DNA from: Candidatus Nanohalarchaeota archaeon
Lineage (GTDB): Archaea > EX4484-52 > B79-G9
NCBI GenBank assembly: GCA_017610525.1
Contig: JAFCBW010000039.1
Location: 1 to 8,609 of the forward strand
Direction: 5' to 3'
DNA: 8,609 nucleotides
Shown: piece by piece, positions 1-5,518 of the stretch
How the letters are laid out: every line of letters begins with the position of its first letter
How positions within the stretch are numbered: position 1 is the first letter of the stretch
Translations under genes and position numbers: made by a program
The notes under the pieces: model-generated
Databases searched by the model: none
What the model was told of the DNA's origin: nothing
The model's input: the letters and a program-made list of their open reading frames with translations, nothing else

Positions 1-339
1 AGGAATTTTAATCGTAATATGGCAACGCGTACAGTTCATACTATTCAACAACACAACATGCGCTTTAATATAACCGCTAACCTCCTCAGTCTGCCCGTCC
101 TGAACAAATTCAAGAACTCCGTCATTGACCATATCGAAAATATACATTATCCCAACAATAATCAGAGCCCCCAATGCAAACATCATCACCTCTTCAATTA
201 TCAGTACCTGGCCTTTTCTTTTTCTTTTGTTGCAGGACAAACATCGCCCAGCAACCAAAGTCTGCAAAAATCCAATACTATGCAGGCATTTTTGCGCTTT
301 TTCTTCCATACGATTGGTTGGAAAAAAACTTGGAATCAT
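1..339 (-). CDS. Pilin-like protein with class III signal peptide, 5' part only
   Basis: An open frame of 113 codons enters the window's left edge without a stop. The key feature is residues 38-44, KRKRKGQ, followed by VLIIEE and a hydrophobic stretch (about residues 49-66, MMFALGALIIVGIMYIF). This is the basic-Gly-Gln-hydrophobic-Glu pattern of archaeal class III (type IV prepilin) signal peptides, cut after the Gly by prepilin peptidase. The exported part continues with an acidic stretch and a Cys-x-x-Cys, then ITIKIP at the edge. The start is uncertain. ATG at 339 has GGTGAT five bases upstream but gives an unusually long 43-residue leader. ATG at 309 has no ribosome-binding site. TTG at 240 gives a normal 10-residue leader but only a weak site. 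The ATG pair at 181-186 would delete the signal and is unlikely. The 5' end lies inside a repeat array. It is probably a minor pilin or pilin-like adhesin subunit; the type is unknown because the C-terminal domain is outside the window. Confidence 0.72.
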   Translation of the reverse strand, partial: MIPSFFPTNRMEEKAQKCLHSIGFLQTLVAGRCLSCNKRKRKGQVLIIEEVMMFALGALIIVGIMYIFDMVNDGVLEFVQDGQTEEVSGYIKAHVVLLNSMNCTRCHITIKIP

Positions 340-354
340 TCAACATCACCAACA

Positions 355-409
355 TTCCATGATTTTGATTGTAACATAAATTGCACCTTTGCAATCAAAA
401 AGCATGGAA
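355..409. repeat. Inverted repeat, best copy of unit B
   Basis: The left arm is ttccatg (355-361) plus ttttgattg (363-371). The right arm is caatcaaaa (392-400) plus catggaa (403-409). That gives 16 complementary pairs, interrupted by one unpaired base on the left and two on the right, around a 20-base loop. Weaker forms of the same hairpin lie at 430-486 and 506-559. On the minus strand the hairpin sits about 15 bases upstream of the ATG at 339. Its loop contains the TATA-like string aatttatgtt, so it could act as DNA or RNA structure. No flanking target-site duplication or transposase is seen. Confidence 0.75.
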
Positions 410-490
410 CTCTCCAACCTCACCACATATTCCAACGCTTCTTTTATTGCGAGACAAACTTTTCCCAGTAATCAAAAAGCTTGGAATCAT
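395..490 (-). other. 31-codon mini-ORF made from a repeat copy of the pilin gene start
   Basis: ATG at 488-490 follows GGTGGTGTTGA, the same initiation context as the pilin-like gene. The frame starts MIPSFLITGKSLSRNKRS and stops after GEFHAF. Its first five residues (MIPSF) match the proposed start of the pilin-like protein. Its GKSLSRNKR matches that protein's GRCLSCNKR just before the signal-peptide Gly. It has no hydrophobic segment. It may be a relic of a duplicated 5' end, or a translated upstream peptide. Nothing shows that it is expressed. Confidence 0.3.
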
Positions 491-544
491 TCAACACCAC
501 CAATATTCCTTGACTTTTGATTGGGAGACAAACCTTCCCAACAA

Positions 545-628
545 TCAAAAAGCATGGAACCATATACTAAACATGCATTTTTGCGCTTTTCCTTCCATAC
601 TACTGGTTGAAAAAACGATCGGAATCAC
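545..628 (-). other. 27-codon mini-ORF made from a second repeat copy of the pilin gene start
   Basis: GTG at 626-628 follows GGTGATGCTGA. A TATA-like agttatagatt lies at 650-660. The frame reads VIPIVFSTSSMEGKAQKC and ends FSIWFHAF. KAQKC is shared with the pilin-like leader (MEEKAQKC against MEGKAQKC), and the FHAF ending is shared with the mini-ORF at 395-490. It is either a decayed duplicate of the pilin gene's beginning or an upstream leader ORF. Its expression cannot be judged from sequence. Confidence 0.28.
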
Positions 629-692
629 TCAGCATCACCAATATCCCAGAATCTATAACTTGCTTTTACAGGAGACATTACGCCACCCTCAT

Positions 693-1625
693 TCACGACA
701 TTGATATGTATATCTTCGTTCCTATAAGATCCCCGCCATGCTCTGACTCGCCGATTATCTTCGAGTTATCGTCACGCCGGATAGTAATCCTATGCTGTCC
801 CTGACCTAAAACATTATTCCCTTCGCGCGTTAGCTCTATCCTGTAACCATCCTTGCTTGGAGTAGATATATCATCAAGTTCCCTATATGCCAGACGATAT
901 ATCGTTTTAAACCTGTCTCCGGCAGGCTCGCTTCTCGCAATAAGAACACCCGCCTCATCAATGCCAACAATGCCTGCCTTCTCCCTCTCAGGACCCACTA
1001 TCAGCGCCTGACTATCTATATCCCCGACACAGTCAATATGATGTACCACATAACTTTCACCATCAAGAATAAAACTGCTTCCTTCTGAATATGTTCCATC
1101 TATCGACGAATCCGTACAAACTGACAACACAACCTTACCAGGTCCGCAACTGGACGTCATAGTACACGTCACATCATCATTGATATTCACAATTCCCGTA
1201 CCGCCAAGAGCCGTAACCGCAGCCATATCCTCCTGCACCGGCGACATGCCGCCCGCAAGCGGAACCCATGCAGTGGTTGCAATATTCAGGCCCCTCGTAA
1301 CAATCGTATACGTCAAAGAATTATCATCCCTCAACTCAAGATCACCTGTAAGCTCAACAGACAAAGTCCTCTGCTCACCGGTCTCTGCCACATCATCCAC
1401 CTTCTCCTTCAGAAGAATCATAAAACTCTCAGCAAGCTCATTATCTGAAGAAGTGCGCCCCTTTTCAATCAATGGCACACCCCACATATAGGTAGCACCA
1501 ACAACAGTAACCAAAATACCGCTTATAAGTATTATAGATAGCACCTGAGACTGCGCCTTGTGATACAACTCACGGCTACTGCCCCTCTCACCCTTACTAT
1601 TCCTTGACAACCTTGACAAAAACAT
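693..1625 (-). CDS. Pilin-like secreted protein with N-terminal hydrophobic anchor
   Basis: This is a complete gene of 310 residues. A basic, hydrophilic leader (residues 1-24, ending YHKA) is followed by QSQVLSIILISGILVTVVGA and then TYMWGVPLIEK. This is the arrangement of archaeal type IV pilin-like proteins: charged leader, Gln at the processed N-terminus, and one hydrophobic helix that is both anchor and assembly domain. Cleavage would fall after Ala24, where Gly is more usual, so processing is inferred rather than certain. The rest is an exported beta-rich domain with four cysteines (154, 160, 170, 199), enough for two disulfides, and no catalytic motif I recognise. ATG at 1623-1625 is the only sensible start and has GGAAGGTGG shortly upstream. 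No U-tract follows the stop, so the transcript could continue into the pilin-like gene at 1-339, 353 bases downstream. The prepilin peptidase at 4622-5518 is the likely processing enzyme. Confidence 0.82.
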   Translation of the reverse strand: MFLSRLSRNSKGERGSSRELYHKAQSQVLSIILISGILVTVVGATYMWGVPLIEKGRTSSDNELAESFMILLKEKVDDVAETGEQRTLSVELTGDLELRDDNSLTYTIVTRGLNIATTAWVPLAGGMSPVQEDMAAVTALGGTGIVNINDDVTCTMTSSCGPGKVVLSVCTDSSIDGTYSEGSSFILDGESYVVHHIDCVGDIDSQALIVGPEREKAGIVGIDEAGVLIARSEPAGDRFKTIYRLAYRELDDISTPSKDGYRIELTREGNNVLGQGQHRITIRRDDNSKIIGESEHGGDLIGTKIYISMS

Positions 1626-1762
1626 ATTCTACCACCTTCCTCTCTTCAATCCAATCAACACATTCAATTCAACCAATACAATCATCCACTTTTACAACCA
1701 CAGACAATCACGATATACCACTACTACAACTTCAGTACCACAAACTTGAGTATCACACAAAC

Positions 1763-1820
1763 ACTAACTAACTCCAACACCAAGTTAAATACTAACTTAA
1801 ATACTAACTTACTAACTTAA
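1763..1820. repeat. Cluster of five ACTAAC elements, three extended as ACTAACTTA
   Basis: ACTAAC occurs at 1763, 1767, 1791, 1803 and 1811, all offsets being multiples of four. The last three are extended to ACTAACTTA (1791-1799, 1803-1811, 1811-1819). AAGTTA-aatac-TAACTT at 1782-1798 is a 6-base dyad. The cluster lies in the divergent region next to the TATA box at 1837-1844, on the side of the minus-strand gene. If that box drives the minus gene, the repeats fall at and just after the start of transcription, the usual place for an archaeal repressor. If it drives purT, they lie upstream like an activator site. The binding protein is unknown. Confidence 0.6.
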
Positions 1821-1836
1821 TATGTGTATAACAGGG

Positions 1837-1852
1837 TATATAAACTTTTCCA
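1837..1852 (-). promoter_or_regulatory. TATA box with purine-rich BRE, probably for the pilin-like gene at 693-1625
   Basis: Read on the minus strand the segment is GGAAAAG followed by TTTATATA, a very good archaeal BRE plus TATA-box match. Transcription would start near 1816, giving a leader of about 190 bases that includes the ACTAAC repeats. The plus-strand reading is TATATAAA preceded by ACAGGG, a poorer BRE, so the minus orientation is preferred. It could serve both directions. Confidence 0.5.
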
Positions 1853-1887
1853 AGAATATATAGATATCGCAAAAAATCCCTACACTG

Positions 1888-1962
1888 ACAAAAACTATTT
1901 ATGATTTACAAGTCAAAAATAAACGCAATAATATACGAAAAAACAAAAAACTCAACAGAGGT
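1888..1962 (+). promoter_or_regulatory. Possible purT promoter and ribosome-binding site
   Basis: A-rich acaaaaac (1888-1895) runs into tatttatg (1896-1903), a plausible BRE and TATA box with a start expected near 1925. This gives a leader of roughly 45 bases that includes the Shine-Dalgarno-like AGAGGT at 1957-1962, six bases before the ATG. Other TATA-like strings occur at 1855-1862 and 1929-1936, so the exact promoter is uncertain. The rest of 1626-1968 is A/T-rich DNA with no credible ORF. Confidence 0.35.
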
Positions 1963-1968
1963 ACTCCA

Positions 1969-3399
1969 ATGAATACCATCCCCCCATCAAACTACACAAA
2001 AAGAGACATCCTGACATCACCATACCAGTCCGACCCCTGCAAAATCCTGCTCCTCGGTTCCGGGGAACTGGGACGCGAAGTAATCATCCAGGCCCAGCGC
2101 CTCGGCATGGCAACAGTCGCAGTAGATCGTTACAAAAACGCCCCGGCCCAGCAGGTAGCGCACAACTCGCACACAATAGACATGCTCAACGGCGATGAAT
2201 TACGCCGCATCGTAGAACTTGAAAAACCCAGTGCAATAGTCTGCGAAATAGAAGCGATCAACCTCGACATGCTAATGCAGCTCGAAAAAGAAGGCTGGCC
2301 GGTAAGGCCAAACGCAAAAGCAGTCTGGACAACAATGAACAGGGAAAGAAGCAGGGACTTAATTGCAAAAGCAGGAGTGCCGACAAGCAAATACATTTAC
2401 GTAGACACCGAAGACCCCTCTGAATTCAAAAACGCAGTCGAAAAGATAGGATACCCATGCATAAGCAAAGCAATCATGAGCTCATCGGGTCACGGCTCCT
2501 ACTTCATCAAAACCCCAAAAGACATAGAAAAAGCCCGGCTCACAGCCCAAAAAGACGCAAGAGGCTCAGGCACAAGAGCAATAATTGAAGAATACATTGA
2601 CTTTGACACAGAAGTCACGGAACTTGCAGTAAGGCATCTGGACGAAAACGGTAAAATAGTTACATCCTTCCCAAAACCAATAGGACATTACCAGATAGAA
2701 GGCGACTACCACGCTTCATGGCAAAGCCCAAACATTTCAGAATACCTGCCATGGAAACCAGAAGACATCGGCACAAAATTCAAGCCCGACGAAGACCTTG
2801 CAAAAAAAGCAGAAAAAAATATATACGAAGCAGCAGAGAAAATCACAGGCGCACTCGGCGGCCTCGGCATCTTCGGCGTCGAACTCTTCGTAAAAGCGAA
2901 AGACGGAAAAGTACAGGTATTAGGCAACGAATGCTCACCGCGCCCCCACGACACAGGCATGGTAACCTTCATGTCACACATGCTCGGCATGAACGAAGGC
3001 GCACTACATCTGCGCGCAATATGCGCACTCCCTATCCCCGCAAGAATAAACGAAGACGGTTATCGCGTAATAGACCCGCTCATGCCTGCTTCCTCACACG
3101 TAATCAAAGCCGGCTGCGGCGGCCTCGACCCTGAATTCAAAGGCATCTGGAACGCAGGAAACACACCCGGCATAAACATCCATCTTTTCGGCAAGCCAAA
3201 CATACCATACAACCCAAAAGCACCGAAAGACGTACACAGGCGCCTCGGCATAACCCTCGCAATGGGAAAAGACGCACTAGACGCAAAAAAGAAAGCAGAA
3301 GTAGCAGCCCACAAAATCGAGATGAGAACAAAACAGTTCAAAAAATGGATTGCACAGGACAATACACCTGACGCAAGAAAAAAGCACATGACACAATAA
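1969..3399 (+). CDS. purT: Formate-dependent phosphoribosylglycinamide formyltransferase (PurT)
   Basis: PurT makes formyl-GAR from GAR, formate and ATP in purine synthesis, needing no folate cofactor. It is an ATP-grasp enzyme of the cytosol. Visible family signatures are GSGELGREV (residues 30-38, N-terminal domain), VDRYKNAPA (52-60), CEIEAI (92-97), MNRER (123-127), the ATP-binding segment SKAIMSSSGHGS (166-177), GIFGVELFV (300-308) and ECSPRPHDTGMVT (321-333), then HLFGKP (405-410) and RRLGITLA (424-431). The presumed metal ligands Glu305 and Glu321 and the Asp of PHD (328) are present. At 476 residues it is about 80 longer than the E. coli enzyme, with an N-terminal extension of about 23, an insert around 257-285 and a Lys-rich tail after 450. 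The usual Lys of SSGKG is His175 here. The ATG is preceded by AGAGGT. A tiny basic ORF follows 22 bases after the stop. Confidence 0.93.
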   Translation: MNTIPPSNYTKRDILTSPYQSDPCKILLLGSGELGREVIIQAQRLGMATVAVDRYKNAPAQQVAHNSHTIDMLNGDELRRIVELEKPSAIVCEIEAINLDMLMQLEKEGWPVRPNAKAVWTTMNRERSRDLIAKAGVPTSKYIYVDTEDPSEFKNAVEKIGYPCISKAIMSSSGHGSYFIKTPKDIEKARLTAQKDARGSGTRAIIEEYIDFDTEVTELAVRHLDENGKIVTSFPKPIGHYQIEGDYHASWQSPNISEYLPWKPEDIGTKFKPDEDLAKKAEKNIYEAAEKITGALGGLGIFGVELFVKAKDGKVQVLGNECSPRPHDTGMVTFMSHMLGMNEGALHLRAICALPIPARINEDGYRVIDPLMPASSHVIKAGCGGLDPEFKGIWNAGNTPGINIHLFGKPNIPYNPKAPKDVHRRLGITLAMGKDALDAKKKAEVAAHKIEMRTKQFKKWIAQDNTPDARKKHMTQ

Positions 3400-3421
3400 A
3401 AAATAAGGAGGCGAAACAAAA

Positions 3422-3487
3422 ATGATAGTAAATAAAGGTCCAAAAAAACGAAAAAGAATGAAAGTCAAGGGAATGAAAAAAAAGTAA
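3422..3487 (+). CDS. Possible 21-residue highly basic peptide downstream of purT
   Basis: A strong Shine-Dalgarno sequence, AAGGAGG (3405-3411), lies ten bases before ATG 3422. The frame of 21 codons ends in TAA at 3485-3487. It begins MIVNKGPKKRKRMKVKG and finishes in a run of lysines; 11 of the 21 residues are Lys or Arg, and none is acidic. Such a peptide could bind RNA and recalls very small basic ribosomal proteins such as L41e in size and charge, but I see no real sequence match. It lies 22 bases after the purT stop, so it would share that transcript. The main doubt is that A-rich DNA yields Lys codons by chance. The ribosome-binding site is the best evidence that it is translated. Confidence 0.45.
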   Translation: MIVNKGPKKRKRMKVKGMKKK

Positions 3488-3539
3488 CTCCCATAAGCAC
3501 AATGAAGTCTCACCATAGTCTTAGCTCACAATCGCACGC

Positions 3540-3569
3540 AAAAACCATACTACTCATTCATGCCAAAAA
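3540..3569 (-). terminator. Weak U-tract region after the membrane-anchored gene
   Basis: Read on the minus strand, two T5 runs (3565-3569 and 3540-3544) lie 25 and 50 bases beyond the stop codon at 3594. U-tracts downstream of genes are the usual archaeal termination signal. No stable hairpin is present. The 106-base gap 3488-3593 holds nothing else I can recognise. Confidence 0.3.
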
Positions 3570-3593
3570 TCAAATCATTCATTCCACTGGAAC

Positions 3594-4532
3594 TTAGCAT
3601 CTATTAGCTTCAACCGTATCCTCAAGCGTTTCAAGAATGCCTTTCTGCAAAATCTTTTTCTCATTGTTATTCAGATTCATATTAAACTTCAGGTTAATCC
3701 ACAAAAAGAAGTCACTCATACTTCTAACGTCAAAAAACCCAATATCCTCATACTCATTGACCAACACCTTTGACCCTGCCACTTCTGATTCCACGCCCAA
3801 TATTTGTGGATATATCACCATACCCCCATTCACAATCTCACTATCAATCGCACTTTCCAGATTAGCCCCTCCATTTCTACTCCTGACCTCTATCAGATAC
3901 AAGTCCATATCCTCTGCCTTTTTTATATCAGACTTATCTACTTTCACCGAATTTGTCCCGGCAATCTCAATCCTGCTATCCGGACTATCAAGCAGTTCCT
4001 TGGCATCATCATCCATATATAAAGTAGACTCAATACTGCCTCTGCTAAATATCATAACCATCGATGGAACACCATCTCCAGACACCAGCACAAATGGGCT
4101 ATAACCAGAATACTCAAAACCGACACCATTAATCGATATTTTACGGCCGGATGTTACAGCGCCACCCCGCCCCGACGGATCAACTGCAACAATACCTGCC
4201 TCCTCATGAATCCAGTATGTCGTTCCTTCAATCGCAGGAATTGAATCATCATAAGTCTGCTTTGTTATGAAACTTCGCCAGCCCTCAAAAGAATCCTCAC
4301 AGATAGACTCCTCCTCTTCTGCAATCTCTTCACCACCTCGCATGGACTCAGGAACAAGACGATCCTCTGTCTCGGCAATAAGCCCCCATGTATCATCTAT
4401 GACATCACCTGAAACACGCGAAAAACCAGTAAGATTCATACCTATAAAAATCACCAGGTTCAGCGCAAGCGCCAGCAAAACAAGGATTACTATAGATACC
4501 TTAAGACTCCTGATAATACCTATCCGAACCAT
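3594..4532 (-). CDS. Membrane-anchored exported protein of unknown function
   Basis: This gene encodes 312 residues. A short basic N-terminus is followed by one hydrophobic helix (about residues 10-33, LKVSIVILVLLALALNLVIF), then a long polar region with an acidic stretch (about 68-76) before Cys78 and a mixed alpha/beta domain. The only other cysteine is the C-terminal residue, Cys312. The arrangement predicts a single-pass protein with its bulk outside the cell. No peptidase, glycosidase or binding motif is recognisable, and there is no Gly-Gln cleavage signal, so it is not clearly a pilin. ATG at 4530-4532 is preferred because a TATA box lies about 26 bases upstream; the ATG five bases further up is in another frame and soon stops. 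It is transcribed divergently from the prepilin peptidase through an 89-base gap, so a role in the same surface-export apparatus is plausible but only inferred from position. Confidence 0.8.
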   Translation of the reverse strand: MVRIGIIRSLKVSIVILVLLALALNLVIFIGMNLTGFSRVSGDVIDDTWGLIAETEDRLVPESMRGGEEIAEEEESICEDSFEGWRSFITKQTYDDSIPAIEGTTYWIHEEAGIVAVDPSGRGGAVTSGRKISINGVGFEYSGYSPFVLVSGDGVPSMVMIFSRGSIESTLYMDDDAKELLDSPDSRIEIAGTNSVKVDKSDIKKAEDMDLYLIEVRSRNGGANLESAIDSEIVNGGMVIYPQILGVESEVAGSKVLVNEYEDIGFFDVRSMSDFFLWINLKFNMNLNNNEKKILQKGILETLEDTVEANRC

Positions 4533-4552
4533 ACCATTTATTTGTGCATAAT

Positions 4553-4565
4553 AGTATATATATAC
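4553..4565 (-). promoter_or_regulatory. TATA box for a leaderless transcript of the gene at 3594-4532
   Basis: The minus strand reads TGTATATATATACT here. The centre (about 4559) is 26-27 bases before the ATG at 4532, so transcription should begin at or next to the start codon. No Shine-Dalgarno sequence precedes the ATG, which agrees with a leaderless mRNA. Confidence 0.6.
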
Positions 4566-4589
4566 ACACCACCATCTTCAACAAACCCA

Positions 4590-4600
4590 AAATATAAATA
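4590..4600 (+). promoter_or_regulatory. TATA box for a leaderless prepilin peptidase transcript
   Basis: AAATATAAATA is centred about 26 bases before ATG 4622, with an A-rich acaaaccca segment just upstream as a possible BRE. The predicted transcription start coincides with the ATG, and there is no Shine-Dalgarno sequence. It is divergent from the TATA box at 4553-4565, about 37 bases away, so one regulator could control both genes. Confidence 0.6.
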
Positions 4601-4621
4601 GCTAACATACTAAACACAGGT

Positions 4622-5518
4622 ATGTTCATTGAAGTTCTCTTTCTGGCCGCTGCACTCATAGGTACAGCCGCCGGCGGATGGATAGACCTGAAGACAACAG
4701 AGATACCGGATATTGTACCTGCATCAATGGTAGGCATAGGCCTCATACTCCACATCACAAACAGCATAATGCTCGGCTCATTTCATGGCCTGATATATGC
4801 ACTCATCGTAAGCGCAATATACCTCGTCTTCGGATACATCCTATATTACACAGGCCAATGGGGTGAAGCAGACGTACTGCTACTCGCAGCAACAGTATTT
4901 TTAATACCCCAGCCACTGTCATTCTTCAACATCACAGCCCTGGAAGAGCTATACCCACTGGTATTCCTGATAAACACATTCATCATCGGCGGTGTCTACT
5001 CCGTGATATACTCACTCATCCTCGCCATGAAACACAAAGAAGTCTTTCCAAACTTCTTCAAAGACATCACAAAAAACGCGAAAAAAATAACCCTGACACT
5101 CACACTACTGACAACAGGCCTGATAGCAGTCACACTCATCCTAAGCCATAGCCTGAAAATAAACATAATCCCCGAACTCATCATGTTCCAACTCATCTTC
5201 TTCATACCCATGGCAGCAGCCCTGGTACTCATGTACCGCTTTGCCGTGGTTCTCGACAACACAGCCTTCAAAAACAAAATCGCAGTATCGAAACTAGAAG
5301 AAGGCGATGTCCTCGCAGAAGACATAAAATTAAAAGACACCACACTGTCAGGCAAACTCTTTATTGGCCTCACAAAAGAACAGATAAAACTGATAACAAA
5401 AGAAAAAAAGCACGTAACCATCAAAGAAGGCATCCGGTACGGTCCCACATTCTTCCTTGCGATACTATTCACATGGTTCTTCGGAAACTCAATCTTCCTC
5501 CTGTTCGGATGGATTTAA
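4622..5518 (+). CDS. Archaeal type IV prepilin peptidase (A24 aspartyl protease family)
   Basis: This is a polytopic membrane protein of 298 residues. After a first hydrophobic helix comes GWIDLKTTEIPD (residues 19-30), the conserved first loop of prepilin peptidases with catalytic Asp22. The second catalytic Asp is Asp84 in GQWGEADVLLLAA (78-90), equivalent to the GxGD motif. These enzymes remove the class III leader of archaellins and pilins at the membrane. Further helices follow at about 115-137, 154-176 and 185-208. Residues about 220-268 form a soluble segment (SKLEEGDVLAEDIKL, then GLTKEQIKLITKEKKHVTIKEG) between the last helices, and the protein ends in a hydrophobic hairpin. This extra segment is not in the small bacterial-like core. 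Likely substrates are the pilin-like proteins at 1-339 and 693-1625. Its stop overlaps the stop of the convergent coiled-coil gene. Whether it serves pili, archaella or another system cannot be decided here. Confidence 0.88.
   Translation: MFIEVLFLAAALIGTAAGGWIDLKTTEIPDIVPASMVGIGLILHITNSIMLGSFHGLIYALIVSAIYLVFGYILYYTGQWGEADVLLLAATVFLIPQPLSFFNITALEELYPLVFLINTFIIGGVYSVIYSLILAMKHKEVFPNFFKDITKNAKKITLTLTLLTTGLIAVTLILSHSLKINIIPELIMFQLIFFIPMAAALVLMYRFAVVLDNTAFKNKIAVSKLEEGDVLAEDIKLKDTTLSGKLFIGLTKEQIKLITKEKKHVTIKEGIRYGPTFFLAILFTWFFGNSIFLLFGWI

Larger units (their letters stand above)
286..650. repeat. Mosaic array of short direct and inverted repeats upstream of the pilin-like gene
   Basis: The array has three unit types. 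Unit A (about 27 bases, plus-strand form ggaatcattcaaca...attcc) lies at 332-358, 483-509 and 621-647, with a degraded copy at 406-433. Unit C (gcatttttgcgctttt... ) lies at 286-331 and 575-620; A and C are joined in the same order at 286-358 and 575-647, roughly 80% identical over about 72 bases and 289 bases apart. Unit B is an inverted repeat at 355-409, 430-486 and 506-559; its arms read ttccatg-a-ttttgattg and caatcaaaa-ag-catggaa in the best copy. A further B-like segment (gtttgtc..gcaa.aaaag on the minus strand) lies at about 218-255, inside the pilin-like reading frame. TTCC and GGAA boxes alternate along the array, so adjacent segments can fold either way. Spacing of A units is 74, 77 and 138 bases. 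On the minus strand each intact A holds GGTGNTGYTGA directly before a start codon. Confidence 0.8.

Noticed and set aside
181..186. ATG-ATG after GAGGTG as the start of the left-edge gene
   Set aside because: The Shine-Dalgarno-like string is too close to these ATGs, and starting here would remove the clear KGQVLIIEE signal motif.
283..650. The repeat array as a CRISPR array
   Set aside because: The repeats are imperfect, of three kinds, with unequal spacing and related spacer sequence, and no cas gene is in view.
286..650. The repeat array as a miniature transposable element
   Set aside because: The inverted repeats are internal and repeated, with no clear element ends, no target-site duplication and no transposase. 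A genome-wide search would be needed to revive the idea.
19..704. Plus-strand ORFs across the repeat array
   Set aside because: They have no ribosome-binding site or TATA box, are low-complexity His/Asn-rich translations of the repeats, and lie opposite the better-supported minus-strand frame.
2718..3134. Arg-rich ORF on the plus strand inside purT
   Set aside because: It is an out-of-frame shadow of purT with no start signal; the overlapping frame carries all PurT motifs.
3579..3593. TTCCACTGGAA as a terminator hairpin
   Set aside because: The palindrome leaves only a one-base centre, so it cannot form a useful RNA hairpin.
4862..4875. Loss of the GxGD motif in the prepilin peptidase (GEAD instead)
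   Set aside because: Only the third glycine is changed, to Ala; the catalytic Asp84 is kept and hydrophobic residues at this place occur in archaeal enzymes, so inactivity is not indicated.
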